This document shows positions 41,842 through 51,548 of a stretch of DNA of 64,000 nt, one piece after another (position 1 is the stretch's first letter; every line of letters begins with the position of its first letter). Source of the stretch: Rhodoferax sp. PAMC 29310 (GTDB taxonomy: Bacteria; Pseudomonadota; Gammaproteobacteria; Burkholderiales; Burkholderiaceae_C); the NCBI RefSeq assembly GCF_017948265.1, contig NZ_CP072852.1, positions 1,240,001-1,304,000 on the forward strand. Reading direction: 5' to 3'. The position numbers and the translations under genes are program-made. The notes below the pieces were generated by a model. The model was not told the origin of the DNA. It did no database searches and was given only the letters and a program-made list of their open reading frames with translations.

Positions 41842-42150
41842 CTACTTTCCCGCCAGCACATCTGCTTCGCACTTCTTCAGGAATCCGGTCTTGGCAGCGC
41901 CAGCCAAAGGCTTCCCGGCCTTGCTGATGGCCTTGTCGGCGCAACCCGATGGAGCTGCCGCGCCACCGCTGTCAGCTTCACACTTTTTCATGAATGCGTT
42001 CTTGGCGGCACCGGCAAGCGGTTTACCCGCCTTGCTGACGGCTTTAGCCGAACACTCTGATGCGGCCGGCGTTGCTGCGGCAGCGACCTGAGAAAACATC
42101 GCGCTGATGGCAAGTACGGTACCAAGGGCGAGTGAAACAGACTTGATCAT
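41842..42150 (-). CDS. PsiF-repeat periplasmic protein
   Basis: Start ATG 42150 (MIKSVSLALGTVLAISAMFS) gives 102 residues with a signal peptide cut near AAA. Two repeats follow: CSAKAVSKAGKPLAGAAKNA and CADKAISKAGKPLAGAAKTG, each ending KKCEAD, so each repeat holds a Cys pair. This is the PsiF family, named for phosphate-starvation induction in E. coli; molecular function is unknown. Upstream in-frame codons lack a ribosome site and were excluded. Confidence 0.85.
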   Translation of the reverse strand: MIKSVSLALGTVLAISAMFSQVAAAATPAASECSAKAVSKAGKPLAGAAKNAFMKKCEADSGGAAAPSGCADKAISKAGKPLAGAAKTGFLKKCEADVLAGK

Positions 42151-42283
42151 AGAAGTGTTCTCGGTAGAGATGGGTTGGTTGAGATGCCGAGAGCAGATTA
42201 GCACGCAGGGCCGGGTCAAAGCGTGACTTTTGACGCAGAGTAACGATCTATTTCAACCCCATCCCACGCCCTGTATTCTGCCG

Positions 42284-43060
42284 CTAATCCAGTGCCTGAT
42301 TGAGCAAACCGGCTAATCTAGACCCCGCCGTTTTCAAGCGTTGATCCAGGGTTGGCAGGTAGCGGTCCACGTAGACCGCGGGCACCTTGCGTTCCGGGTA
42401 GAAACCTGGCTCACCAACAATCCGGCAAGACTCTTCTGCGGCGTGGACCAGGTTCAGGTCGCTTACGCTCTTGGAGGCAGGCGTTCGCTGCAGCCGAGCA
42501 GCCAGGGTGTCAACGTCCTCATCCATGCTTTTGATCAACCCACTGTCCCATAAAGCGTGCAGGTTTGACCCTCGTCCGAATGCTTGAACCTGATAGGTGT
42601 TGCCGCCCTTGTCATCGCGGTAGCCACCATGAAGCGGTTGGTGAACATCGGCCACCAGATGCACCAGGTACTTCAGGGCGGCCAGTCGGCGCTCATCTGG
42701 CGCATTGGAGCGCAACACAGCCACCTGCTTCTCAATCGCGCCGACAACGCACTGACCACCTGGGCAATCCCGTTCTTTGTCGAAGGTACAGGTGTCCCGG
42801 GGGAAGTTGATGTAATGCCAGCCTGCGGTGGTTGGGTTACGGTGCTCATCGGCCCAGGTCGAGATCGACGCCAGTGTTTCGCCCGGTTCCAGCGCCAACA
42901 AGCGATCAACTTCGCGTCGGGCCGGGGCACTCAACTGGGCTTGCGCCAGATTGGCGACCACCTTGTGCCCTTGAACGCCCCAGGCCAGGACAGGACTCGG
43001 CTGAGAAAACGCAATAAAAGCTGTCAGGGCCAGTGTGACGTTTCGGATCACCCCTGTCAC
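42284..43060 (-). CDS. S1/P1-type nuclease, secreted
   Basis: A 258-residue protein with a signal peptide cut after LA, so the mature chain begins WGVQGHKVV, with Trp as the N-terminal zinc ligand as in nuclease P1. Further ligand motifs are STWADEHR, HLVADVHQPLHGG, DDKGGNTYQV and NLHALWDSGL. Family members are trinuclear-zinc phosphodiesterases that degrade single-stranded DNA and RNA. It overlaps the phosphatase gene by 4 bases, so both may be translated from one mRNA. Confidence 0.9.
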   Translation of the reverse strand: MTGVIRNVTLALTAFIAFSQPSPVLAWGVQGHKVVANLAQAQLSAPARREVDRLLALEPGETLASISTWADEHRNPTTAGWHYINFPRDTCTFDKERDCPGGQCVVGAIEKQVAVLRSNAPDERRLAALKYLVHLVADVHQPLHGGYRDDKGGNTYQVQAFGRGSNLHALWDSGLIKSMDEDVDTLAARLQRTPASKSVSDLNLVHAAEESCRIVGEPGFYPERKVPAVYVDRYLPTLDQRLKTAGSRLAGLLNQALD

Positions 43061-43536
43061 TTGGCGTGCCCTTTGACGTGCTTGATCAGTCCTTCACAGG
43101 CGTCCTCCACCAAGTCCAGAACCTGCTCAAAGCCTTGATCTCCACAGTAGTAAGGGTCCGGAACGACCGGGCTGTCTTGACGCTGGCAAAACTCGGTCAG
43201 ACGTCTGACCTTGCCCTGGTGGGCATCGGGGCAGGCAGCCTGAATCAGCGCCAGGTTGTCCCAGTCCATCGCCAATATCAAGTCGTAGGTCTCGAAGTCA
43301 CTGTCGGTGATTTGGCGAGCCCTCAGGTCTGACAGGTCATACCCACGCTTGAGGGCATGGTGCTGAGACCGAGCATCAGCTGGGCTGCCGGGGTGGTAGT
43401 TGTGGGTGCCGGCTGAATCGATATTTACCCACTGGGCGAGACCTTGATCCGTCACCATCTGACGAAAGACGCCGTGAGCGGTTGGACTGCGACAGATATT
43501 GCCCATGCAAACGAAGAGAATGGAATAGGAAGACAT
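43057..43536 (-). CDS. Low-molecular-weight protein tyrosine phosphatase
   Basis: A 159-residue protein with the P-loop CMGNICRS (C10 nucleophile, R16) and the catalytic Asp in VPDPYYCG. Two tyrosines after DP match the phosphorylatable pair of LMW-PTPs. Cytosolic, no signal peptide. It is the first gene of a two-gene unit with the S1/P1 nuclease. An IS3-family element lies about 80 bp upstream. Confidence 0.9.
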   Translation of the reverse strand: MSSYSILFVCMGNICRSPTAHGVFRQMVTDQGLAQWVNIDSAGTHNYHPGSPADARSQHHALKRGYDLSDLRARQITDSDFETYDLILAMDWDNLALIQAACPDAHQGKVRRLTEFCQRQDSPVVPDPYYCGDQGFEQVLDLVEDACEGLIKHVKGHAK

Positions 43537-43675
43537 GACCTATTTTCCTATGTAGAAGCCAAGAGCTGGACTTCACCCGCGTCAATGGGAATCTGCTTGC
43601 GTCGAGGCAGGTCTTTGGACTTCACCCGCTTTAATAGACACCTGTTAAGGTCGAAATTGAACTGGAGAGTTAGTC

Positions 43676-43957
43676 ATGAAGAGAGTCAGATACCCAGCGG
43701 AATTCAAAGCTGAGGCAGTCAAGCAAGTGACCCAGCGCGGTCGCGGGGTAGTGGATGTGGCCAAGCGCCTTGACATGTCGGACAAAAGCCTCTACCTTTG
43801 GGTGCGCCTTGCTCAACAGCAGCAAGGCGTTGGTAGTGGTGAAAACGCTTCGCTCAAGGCAGAGGTGTCCCGCCTCAAGGCTGAACTCAAAAAGGCCAAC
43901 GAGGAGCGTGACATCCTAAAAAAGGCCGCAACGTACTTTGCCAAACTGTCCGGGTGA
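43676..43957 (+). CDS. IS3-family transposase OrfA
   Basis: A 93-residue protein with an N-terminal HTH (RYPAEFKAEAVKQVTQRGRG ... LDMSDKSLYLWVRLA) and a coiled coil (LKAEVSRLKAELKKANEERD). AAAAAAG at 43918-43924 permits -1 slippage, and the -1 frame is open into OrfB. A GTG-initiated OrfB also overlaps its stop by 4 bases. Confidence 0.9.
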   Translation: MKRVRYPAEFKAEAVKQVTQRGRGVVDVAKRLDMSDKSLYLWVRLAQQQQGVGSGENASLKAEVSRLKAELKKANEERDILKKAATYFAKLSG

Positions 43958-44814
43958 AGTACGCATTCATGGCAGCGCATCAAAGCCAGTTTCGCGTGAG
44001 CAGCATGTGCCGGATGCTTCGGATTCAGCGCAGCGGCTACTACGCCCGGCAGACTAGGCCAAAGTCATCGCGCAGCCTGGCCGATGAATCCCTATTGCTA
44101 AACATCAAACAGTCCTTTGAGGACAGTCTGGGTATCTACGGCAGCCCACGCGTTCACTGTGACCTGCGTGAGGCCGGTATTGCATGTGGCGAGAAACGTG
44201 TGGCACGCCTGATGCGTCAAGCTCAACTGCGCTCTGTGCGTGGCTATAAGCGTCCACGCTACAGGATTGGGATGCCAGCCACCACCGCACCCAATCGGTT
44301 GCAACGGGAATTCACAGTCGCCCAGCTCGACCAGGTTTGGGTCACTGACATCACTTATATACGCACCCACGAGGGCTGGCTGTATTTGACCGTTGTGATT
44401 GACCTGTACTCACGCTCCGTCGTGGGCTGGTCCATGAATTCCACCATGGCCACCGAGCTGGTGCTGGACGCGCTGATGATGGCCGTGTGGCGCAGGCGCC
44501 CGAAGACCCCGGTGATGATTCATTCGGACCAGGGCAGCCAGTTTGGTAGTGATGATTTCAACCGCTGGTGCAAAGACAACCAGTTGGTGCCCAGCATGAG
44601 TCGCCGGGGAAACTGTTGGGACAATGCAGTTGCAGAGTCCTTCTTCAGCAGCTTGAAGAAGGAACGAATCAAGTGGCGTATCTATGCTTCCCGACAGGAA
44701 GCCAAGTCCGACGTGTTTGATTACATAGAGGGTTTTTACAATCGAGTCCGCAGGCACAGTCACCTAGACCAACTGAGCCCGCTGGCATTCGAGCAGCTTC
44801 GAACTGGAAGCTGA
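43954..44814 (+). CDS. IS3-family transposase OrfB
   Basis: A 286-residue protein with an HTH_21 region (LGIYGSPRVHCDLREAGIAC) and an rve integrase core with complete DDE triad: D in QVWVTDITYIR, D in MIHSDQGSQFG and E in NAVAESFFSSLK. The start is GTG 43954, overlapping orfA; the functional enzyme is probably the OrfAB frameshift product. No stop or deletion is seen, so this copy can supply transposase. Confidence 0.92.
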   Translation: MKYAFMAAHQSQFRVSSMCRMLRIQRSGYYARQTRPKSSRSLADESLLLNIKQSFEDSLGIYGSPRVHCDLREAGIACGEKRVARLMRQAQLRSVRGYKRPRYRIGMPATTAPNRLQREFTVAQLDQVWVTDITYIRTHEGWLYLTVVIDLYSRSVVGWSMNSTMATELVLDALMMAVWRRRPKTPVMIHSDQGSQFGSDDFNRWCKDNQLVPSMSRRGNCWDNAVAESFFSSLKKERIKWRIYASRQEAKSDVFDYIEGFYNRVRRHSHLDQLSPLAFEQLRTGS

Positions 44815-44932
44815 AATTTGTCTACGAAAGCGGGTGAAGTCCATCAAGCCTCCGCAACTTGTACGGGCGCTTCTTGATGCGAAGGCGGTAATTCAAGCCG
44901 CTTATTCATAAGAAGGCCATGGTGTCAGCGCT

Positions 44933-45622
44933 TCAGGCCAGAGGCTGAGCAGGCGCGGCTGTCTGGCGCAGTTCTGACGGCCACGTCACTGGCAGTGGAT
45001 GCAAGCGATGGCGTACCGAGTCAAGATCGGCGGCTGTGTCCAGGTCCGTAATGTACGCCTCATGCACTGTGTCTAACACCTGCGTTGCCTCACCAGCTCC
45101 GATAAGCCACTCTCGCACGCCACCCAAAAACGGCTGGGCCACCGCCTGGACAGCTGGCCAGGATAGGCAGACTGGATGACCTCGCACACCATGGACCATC
45201 GGCACCTGTGCGTGTATCCGGGCGGGACGCTCCCGCCATGCCTCGAGCAAGTGCACAACATGTTCGCCCGTCAGCAGGGGCAGGTCGGCCACAAGCAGCA
45301 TCAGGTCGCGACCGAACTGGTGCTGTATGTGGTCTTGCACTGCCAGCCGCTGCGACTGCACGAGCTGGGCATCGGGCACACGGCGGTGCACCACCCGCAC
45401 TCCGCTGCGACGGGCTAGCGGCACCAGGGTTTCTGCATACGGGCCGATCACGACACTGATGTTGTCGATGCCGGCCTGCCGTAGGGCCTGCGCGAGCCGT
45501 TCGAACAGGCTCTGTCCGTCAATCAGTAAAGCGGACTTGGGCATGCCGCCTAAGCGCAACCCCAGTCCTGCGGCCAACAGGGTAGCGGCCGGCGGAGGTG
45601 ATGCTGTGACGGAAGCGGTCAT
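44933..45622 (-). CDS. MobA/MocA-like nucleotidyltransferase
   Basis: From ATG 45622 (a GTG at 45634 is also possible) the protein has about 229 residues. The nucleotide-binding motif is LLAAGLGLRLGGMPKSALLI, close to LAAGxSxRxGxxK of MobA-like transferases. MLLVADLPLLTGEHV supplies the metal-binding D and GVRGHPVCLSW the RGHP motif of MocA/CoxD-associated enzymes. Such proteins add CMP or GMP to molybdopterin, or transfer nucleotides to other substrates. The Mo hydroxylase genes lie 11 kb away in the same direction, so a role in its cofactor is plausible but unproven. Confidence 0.75.
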   Translation of the reverse strand: MTASVTASPPPAATLLAAGLGLRLGGMPKSALLIDGQSLFERLAQALRQAGIDNISVVIGPYAETLVPLARRSGVRVVHRRVPDAQLVQSQRLAVQDHIQHQFGRDLMLLVADLPLLTGEHVVHLLEAWRERPARIHAQVPMVHGVRGHPVCLSWPAVQAVAQPFLGGVREWLIGAGEATQVLDTVHEAYITDLDTAADLDSVRHRLHPLPVTWPSELRQTAAPAQPLA

Positions 45623-45786
45623 GTGCTCATACACAGCATATGGCGGTCAGATGTGCACCGGTTATTCAAGAAAATGTAGCTTTGCTTCCTGGTGCCTGAA
45701 CCCACCGCGCCCTCTTGATGGCACTCTTCTATCGCATCAACAGTGTGTCTCATCGTGACGGCCGATCGAACTATGCTGCGCACGGT

Positions 45787-46221
45787 TCAGTGCGCGTCGT
45801 GGAAGAACTTCAACAGATCCAGAGCAGCTGTGTTTGATTGCTGAAATGCTGCCGGGTCGAAGGATGCTTCACCGATGCGTGCGTACCCGGGTAACTCGGA
45901 AAAAAGCGCGTCATCGACATTCTTGAAGCCCATTGACCACTCGCTGAACATTCGGCTTTCTATTTCGCCAGAGCCAAAGGTCAGGACGGTGTGATGGCGC
46001 TTGTCGCGCTTAATTTTGTCAAACAGTGAGCGCACTTCGCTTTCGTCACCTTCAAGCATCTGGATGAAGTGCCCGGTGTCGCTGTCGGTTGAGTATCTGT
46101 AGATCAATAGGCCTGTAAGGCCCATCGCGGTATTCCATTTTCGGCTCTGTGACAGCAACTGATCGAGCTCCGCTGTATTCATCGGCTTTTTTGCTTGGCT
46201 AACGTAAATCATGTAGTACAT
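45787..46221 (-). CDS. BLUF-domain blue-light sensor
   Basis: ATG 46221 with AAGGAG upstream gives 144 residues. The FAD-binding BLUF domain covers residues 1-95: Y6 in MIYVSQA, N30 in SRKWNTAMGLTG, Q54 in HFIQMLEGDE, W95 and M97 in FSEWSMGF are the conserved photocycle residues. A short helical C-terminal cap follows, as in PixD/BlrB-type single-domain proteins. It signals by protein contacts; no output domain is fused. Its target cannot be told from context. Confidence 0.92.
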   Translation of the reverse strand: MYYMIYVSQAKKPMNTAELDQLLSQSRKWNTAMGLTGLLIYRYSTDSDTGHFIQMLEGDESEVRSLFDKIKRDKRHHTVLTFGSGEIESRMFSEWSMGFKNVDDALFSELPGYARIGEASFDPAAFQQSNTAALDLLKFFHDAH

Positions 46222-46238
46222 CAATTCTCCTTAGATTT

Positions 46239-46529
46239 CTATGTCTTCAACGCGACCAACACCTCATCAAGCATCTTATTGGCATCGCCGAAGAGCATGC
46301 GGTTGTTATCTTTGTAGAGCATCGGATTATCGACACCAGCGTAGCCCGAAGCCATGCTGCGCTTCATCACAATGGATGTTCGTGCCTTCCAAACTTCCAG
46401 CACTGGCATGCCGGCGATCGGGCAGGTAGGGTCATCCTGCGCCGCCGAGTTTACGATGTCATTGGCACCGATCACGATATTCACATCCGTATCGGGAAAG
46501 TCATCGTTGAACTCATCTATTTCAAACAC
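46239..46529 (-). pseudogene. Diverged duplicate of the pntB 3' end
   Basis: The 95 residues after the apparent start match the C-terminus of the complete PntB at 47662-49083 in 81 positions (for example [20 protein letters not shown] is identical) and end at the same point. The match begins abruptly at VFEIDE, with no upstream pntB sequence. It contains only the end of the NADP(H)-binding domain, so it cannot act as transhydrogenase. It brackets the Gfo/Idh/MocA gene together with true pntB. Confidence 0.9.
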
Positions 46530-46547
46530 GAGGCGCGGAGTGGAAAA

Positions 46548-47561
46548 CTAAGCGTTGGGGTCGGCGAGCACTTCCGCGAGTTGCACCCGACGACCTTCCC
46601 GGGCTGAAATAATGCCTGCGCGAATCACACCGAGGGAACGGGTGGCATATTCGCCCCCTGTTTCAGGAGTTCCTTGCCCTCGGACAGCCGCTGCGAACTC
46701 ATCGAGTTCGTCTACGAAGGTATCGTTTTTAGTGAAGGGGATTGCCTCTACTTTTTCTGTGCCGCGTTTAATGAAACGCAGGCCGCTATGCAGGTCGAAA
46801 TAGGCGCTGGCTTCCTTGCCATATATGTTCATCACATAATTTTCGGTTGCAGAAGCATAACTTGCATTGACGGTCGAGAGCGCCCCGCTCTCATGCTGCA
46901 GCAACAGCGACGCCACATCGGGGTTGTCACCCGGTAGCACCAGTTGTGCCGCCTGTCCACTGACTGCCACGATCGGACCCATCAGGTATTCGAGCACATC
47001 GACATAGTGGACGCCAATTTGCAGCATCACGCCGCCCGGCATGCCTTCAGCTTGATAGCGCCAAGAAGTCAGGTCGATCTTACCCAAACGGTCACGGCTG
47101 ATGTTGGCTTCTGCGTTGACCAGTTTGCCAAACACCCCGGCGTCGATTTGCTGCTTGATCCAGCGGAACTGGCTCTCTCGCCGGCGCTGGTAGCCCAGGG
47201 CTAGAACGACGCCGGCCTTGCGACAGGCCTCGGTGATAGCGCGTCCTTCTGCCAGGGTATTGGCAATCGGCTTGTCAAGAAATACATGCTTGCCGGCTTC
47301 AGCGGCCTGACGTGTGGTTTCCAGGTGCACGTTGTTAGGCGTGGTGTTGATGATGGCGTCAATCGATTTGTCAGCCAGCATCTCTTCGTAGGTGCTCGCT
47401 TCAGCGCAGCCGTACTTCGTGGCAAACGCCGCGCGTTTGTCTTCCGAACGCGTGTAGCACGATCGAATGACAAATTTGTCCGAGCGCTTCATAGCATCGG
47501 CCAGAACATCGGACCACCAGCCCATGCCGAGGCAGCCAACGTTGATAGGTGTAAATGACAT
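46548..47561 (-). CDS. Gfo/Idh/MocA-family oxidoreductase
   Basis: Start ATG 47561 (MSFTPINVGCLGMGWWSDVL) with GGAG upstream gives 337 residues; longer readings run back into antisense-free intergenic sequence and were rejected. The Rossmann motif is GCLGMGWW (a GxGxxx variant), the EKP-like motif is HVFLDKPIANT, and MLQIGVHYVDVLEYLMG supplies the catalytic His/Asp region (H-x3-D). These NAD(P)-dependent enzymes oxidise sugars, inositols or related polyols. It sits between pntB and a duplicated pntB end, suggesting later insertion into the pnt locus, and may feed the cyclitol-like pathway downstream. Confidence 0.9.
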   Translation of the reverse strand: MSFTPINVGCLGMGWWSDVLADAMKRSDKFVIRSCYTRSEDKRAAFATKYGCAEASTYEEMLADKSIDAIINTTPNNVHLETTRQAAEAGKHVFLDKPIANTLAEGRAITEACRKAGVVLALGYQRRRESQFRWIKQQIDAGVFGKLVNAEANISRDRLGKIDLTSWRYQAEGMPGGVMLQIGVHYVDVLEYLMGPIVAVSGQAAQLVLPGDNPDVASLLLQHESGALSTVNASYASATENYVMNIYGKEASAYFDLHSGLRFIKRGTEKVEAIPFTKNDTFVDELDEFAAAVRGQGTPETGGEYATRSLGVIRAGIISAREGRRVQLAEVLADPNA

Positions 47562-47661
47562 CAGATTTTCTCCAGTTGAGTAATTAAATTTTGGATGCTG
47601 TAAAAATCGAGGCGCTATTTGCCTCAATTCCTGGCTGCGCGAACTCGGCAGGATCGTCGCT

Positions 47662-49083
47662 TCAGCCGCGCAATGCGACCAATACTTCATCAAGCATCTT
47701 CTTGGCGTCGCCGAAGAGCATGCGGTTGTTATCTTTGTAGAACAGCGGGTTATCGACACCAGCGTAGCCCGAAGCCATGCTGCGCTTCATCACGATGGAG
47801 GTCCGCGCCTTCCAGACCTCAAGCACCGGCATACCGGCGATCGGACTGGTAGGGTCATCCTGCGCTGCCGGGTTCACGATGTCGTTCGCACCGATGATCA
47901 TGGCCACATCGGTGCCGGCGAAGTCGTCGTTGAGTTCGTCCATCTCAAACACGATGTCATAAGGCACCCGTGCCTCGGCCAGCAGTACATTCATGTGACC
48001 AGGCATTCGCCCGGCCACAGGATGAATGCCAAAACGCACATTCACTCCTTTCTCGCGCAGGTGCTTGGTGATCTCGAACACTGTGTGCTGCGCTTGCGCC
48101 ACTGCCATACCGTAGCCGGGTACGATGATCACGTTCTTGGCCTCGCGCAGCAGCTCGGCTGTCTCCGTGGCAAGGATGGGGTTGACCTCGCCGGCAGGCT
48201 CGGTTGACGCACCGTCCGACGCTTTGGGGGCAGCGGCTACGGTGCCAAAGCCTCCGGCAATCACACTGATGAAGCTGCGGTTCATGGCGTTGCACATAAT
48301 GTAAGACAGGATTGCGCCACTGGATCCCACCAGCGCGCCGGTTACGATCAGCAAGTCGTTGCCCAGCATGAACCCGGTGGCTGCCGCGGCCCAACCCGAA
48401 TAGCTGTTGAGCATGGACACCACCACCGGCATGTCTGCGCCGCCAATGGCCATCACCATATGAATGCCGAAGAGCAGCGCGATGGCGCTCATGATGAATA
48501 ACGGGAGCATGCCTTCATCAATTGTGGGCGCCTGCAAGAACATCCTGCCAAAATAAATCACTGCAAGAAGGCCAACCAGATTCAGCCAGTGACGGCCGGG
48601 CAGCAAGAGTGGGCTACCACCGATACGGCCCGACAGCTTGCCAAAAGCAGCCACAGAGCCCGAGAACGTGACCGCACCAATAAAGATGCCTATGTAAATT
48701 TCAATCGCATGGATCGCGTGCTCCGCGCCCTCGAGGCTTTTGGAAGCTTCAGGATCCACATAGGTGGCGTAGCCCACCAACACGGCAGCCATACCGACCA
48801 TGCTGTGCATCAGCGCCACGAGCTCGGGCATTTGCGTCATTTGCACAGTGCGCGCGGCATACAGGCCAATGGCACCGCCCAGCAGCATGGCACCGACGAT
48901 CCAAGGGACGCCAGCGGCAGTAACTTGTGGGCCAAACACGGTGGCGGCGACAGCGAGCGCCATGCCAAGCATGCCAAACAAGTTGCCACGCCGGGCTGAT
49001 TCCTGATTGGACAGGCCGCCCAGGCTGAGGATAAAAAGAATGGTAGCTCCGATGTAGGAGACCGTTGAAAGGCTTGCGGACAT
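47662..49083 (-). CDS. pntB: NAD(P) transhydrogenase subunit beta
   Basis: A 473-residue protein with about eight membrane helices in the first 270 residues (domain II), then a soluble NADP(H)-binding domain III beginning near [20 protein letters not shown] (GYGMAVAQA nucleotide loop) and ending EVLVALRG. It couples proton entry to hydride transfer from NADH to NADP. Length matches E. coli PntB (462). It follows pntA by 15 bases. Its C-terminal part is duplicated at 46239. Confidence 0.95.
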   Translation of the reverse strand: MSASLSTVSYIGATILFILSLGGLSNQESARRGNLFGMLGMALAVAATVFGPQVTAAGVPWIVGAMLLGGAIGLYAARTVQMTQMPELVALMHSMVGMAAVLVGYATYVDPEASKSLEGAEHAIHAIEIYIGIFIGAVTFSGSVAAFGKLSGRIGGSPLLLPGRHWLNLVGLLAVIYFGRMFLQAPTIDEGMLPLFIMSAIALLFGIHMVMAIGGADMPVVVSMLNSYSGWAAAATGFMLGNDLLIVTGALVGSSGAILSYIMCNAMNRSFISVIAGGFGTVAAAPKASDGASTEPAGEVNPILATETAELLREAKNVIIVPGYGMAVAQAQHTVFEITKHLREKGVNVRFGIHPVAGRMPGHMNVLLAEARVPYDIVFEMDELNDDFAGTDVAMIIGANDIVNPAAQDDPTSPIAGMPVLEVWKARTSIVMKRSMASGYAGVDNPLFYKDNNRMLFGDAKKMLDEVLVALRG

Positions 49084-49098
49084 GAAAGTGTCTCCTTC

Positions 49099-50730
49099 TT
49101 ATTTGCGGAACATCGCCAGCATGCGCTGGGTGACGGCAAAGCCGCCAAACATATTGATGGCAGTCAGCACGAGCGCCACCGCGGCCAGCGCGATAATCAA
49201 CGTGTCGGGCCGTTGGGCAGCATTGGCGATGGGCGAGATTTGTACCAATGCGCCGATTGCGATGATGGAGCTGATCGCATTGGTCACGCTCATGAGTGGC
49301 GTATGCAGCGCGGGCTTGACGTTCCAGACCACCATGTAGCCCACGAAGCAGGCCAATATAAACACCGTAAAGTGCGACAAGAACGCCGCTGGCGCGTAAG
49401 CACCAATCATCGCGAACAACACGGCTGTGGTCCCAGCCACAATGGCCAACTTGCCAGTGGGCATCGGCTCTGAGGATTCGCCGTGACTGTGGCCTTTCTT
49501 TGCATTGACCACAGTGGCCGGCTTTACGGCCAGTTTGGGCGCGGCGACCAGCGGCGGCGCGGGCCAAGTGATCTCACCATTTTTAACCACAGTGAGGCCT
49601 CGAATAGCGTCGTCTTCCATGTTGACGTTAATGACGCCATCCTTGGTCTTGCAAAGCTCTTCCGTCAGGCGGAACAGATTGGTGCCGTAGAGCGTGGACG
49701 ACTGGCATGCCATGCGCGAGGCTAAGTCCGTGAAGCCGACGATGGTCACACCGTGCGTGACCACGGACTTGCCGGGCTCGGTCAATTCGCAGTTGCCGCC
49801 CTGCTCGGCGGCCATGTCTACGATCACGCTGCCGGGCTTCATGCTTCGAACCATCTCGGCGGTGATCAGCTTGGGCGCGGGTTTGCCGGGGATGAGCGCG
49901 GTGGTGATGATGATGTCCACCTCACGGGCCTGCTTGGCGTACATCTCGCGCTGGGCTCTCTGAAAGCCCTCGCTCATTACCTTCGCGTAGCCGCCGCCGC
50001 CCGAGCCTTCTTCTTCATAGTCCACTTTGACGAATTCACCGCCCAACGAAACGACTTGGTCGGCCACTTCAGCGCGGGTGTCGTTGGCGCGCACGATGGC
50101 GCCCAAGCTGGCGGCAGCGCCAATCGCGGCCAAACCGGCTACGCCGGCGCCGGCGATGAAGACCTTGGCGGGGGGCACTTTGCCCGCGGCCGTGATCTGG
50201 CCGTTGAAGAAGCGGCCAAAAGCGTTGGCCGCCTCGACCACGGCGCGGTAACCGCTGACACCGGCCATAGAGGTCAGTGCATCCATCTTCTGGGCGCGGC
50301 TGAGCGTGCGTGGCAGTGCGTCAATGGATAGCGCCGTGACCTTTTTGGCCGCAAACTTCTGCATCAAATCGGGGTTTTGGGCAGGCCACAAAAAGCCAAT
50401 CAGGGTCTGGCCTTCGTGCATCAGCGCCACTTCGTCTGGCGTGGGTGCGCGCACCTTGAAGATGATGTCGCTGTCGTTCCACAGCGCCGCAGCGTTGGGC
50501 ACAATCGTTGCACCGGCTTGCACATAGGCGTCGTCCGACAGGTCAGCAAGGTCGCCCGCGCCTTGTTCCACGACTACGGCAAAGCCGAGTTTGACCAGCT
50601 TGGTCACTGCATCAGGGACCGTGGCAACGCGCTTTTCGCCTGGAAATATTTCTTTAGGCACGCCAATACGTTGAGGTATTGGGGCCGAAACGCCTTTGGT
50701 AGCATTGTCGATCGGTTGGACAGAAATCAT
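49099..50730 (-). CDS. pntA: NAD(P) transhydrogenase subunit alpha
   Basis: ATG 50730 with GAGG eight bases upstream gives 543 residues. The NAD-binding domain I ([43 protein letters not shown]-loop-like region) is followed by a linker rich in Ala/Pro and a C-terminal membrane part of four helices ([20 protein letters not shown]). The subunit is the fused enterobacterial type, not the split PntAA/PntAB. It partners pntB just downstream. Confidence 0.95.
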   Translation of the reverse strand: MISVQPIDNATKGVSAPIPQRIGVPKEIFPGEKRVATVPDAVTKLVKLGFAVVVEQGAGDLADLSDDAYVQAGATIVPNAAALWNDSDIIFKVRAPTPDEVALMHEGQTLIGFLWPAQNPDLMQKFAAKKVTALSIDALPRTLSRAQKMDALTSMAGVSGYRAVVEAANAFGRFFNGQITAAGKVPPAKVFIAGAGVAGLAAIGAAASLGAIVRANDTRAEVADQVVSLGGEFVKVDYEEEGSGGGGYAKVMSEGFQRAQREMYAKQAREVDIIITTALIPGKPAPKLITAEMVRSMKPGSVIVDMAAEQGGNCELTEPGKSVVTHGVTIVGFTDLASRMACQSSTLYGTNLFRLTEELCKTKDGVINVNMEDDAIRGLTVVKNGEITWPAPPLVAAPKLAVKPATVVNAKKGHSHGESSEPMPTGKLAIVAGTTAVLFAMIGAYAPAAFLSHFTVFILACFVGYMVVWNVKPALHTPLMSVTNAISSIIAIGALVQISPIANAAQRPDTLIIALAAVALVLTAINMFGGFAVTQRMLAMFRK

Positions 50731-50960
50731 GAAAAAAACCTCAAGGCAGGAGTTTGAAACAGTATGAAGAAGGGAAAAATGTTTCAAAAATGTATGGGAA
50801 TCAGAAATAGGTCGCTAAAAATCAATGATTGGCCTTAAGTGCGAAATCCATAGCAGGAACAGTGCGCATCAACCAAGACTTGCAACGACTTAAACATTTA
50901 CCAGATTCTGATTCACACCTGAAGCTTTCGAAATCATCGTTGCAGTTATTAACTAATAAG

Positions 50961-51434
50961 CTAAGGTTGGGTGTGAAAGAGAGGCCAATCGCCGATGTAG
51001 CTTTTCAACATGCGATTCTCTTGATCCTGCTCTGCAAATACGGCACGAGCGACATCGTGAAATGACAGCACACCGATCAGCTCGCCTCTGTCAAGCACGG
51101 GCATGTAGCGTTGGTGTTTACTGATCATCAGCGCACGGAGATTGTGCAGTTCGACTTCGGGCGCGGTGCAGATCGGCGTCGAGTTCATTACCTCCCGCAC
51201 CTTGAGCTCGGCGACAGGTGGCGTCGGCCCGCTGCGCAACTCCTTTTGACGCTGCGCCAGCACGAAGATCACCTCGCGGAAGGTAAGCAGACCAACCACC
51301 GTGCGGCCATCCATCACGACCAATGACCCCAGGTCCTCGTCAGCCATGGTGATCACACATTGCGAGAGCAAGGTGCCAGGATGTACGGTCAAAGGGATCC
51401 GGTCTTTCGATCGAAGGATGTCACTTACTCTCAT
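50961..51434 (-). CDS. Tandem CBS-domain protein
   Basis: A 157-residue protein with two CBS motifs: about 1-62 (MRVSDILRSKDRIPLTVHPG ... VVGLLTFREVIFVL) and 75-140 (VREVMNSTPICTAPEVELHN ... LIGVLSFHDVARAVF). CBS pairs bind adenosyl ligands and act as energy sensors. No effector domain is attached. It lies between the pnt genes and the catabolic cluster, in the same direction, with long gaps on both sides. Confidence 0.88.
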   Translation of the reverse strand: MRVSDILRSKDRIPLTVHPGTLLSQCVITMADEDLGSLVVMDGRTVVGLLTFREVIFVLAQRQKELRSGPTPPVAELKVREVMNSTPICTAPEVELHNLRALMISKHQRYMPVLDRGELIGVLSFHDVARAVFAEQDQENRMLKSYIGDWPLFHTQP

Positions 51435-51548
51435 CTTGATTTCCTCTCGTGGCTCTCGGTAGCCACCTTAGATATACGCGAGGGGTCGCGCGGCCTGCCA
51501 ACACTACCAAGCGAGGCGAAAAGCTGTAAAAGTCCTACAGTTCAGGCA

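Larger units (their letters stand above)
43616..44843 (+). mobile_element. IS3-family insertion sequence, apparently intact
   Basis: A 1228-bp element with terminal inverted repeats TGGACTTCACCCGCTTT (43616-43632) and the complementary end at 44827-44843. Both genes are intact and linked by a slippery A-tract. A second copy of the first 14 bases of the left repeat occurs at 43567-43580, 49 bases outside. No target duplication is evident. Confidence 0.9.
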
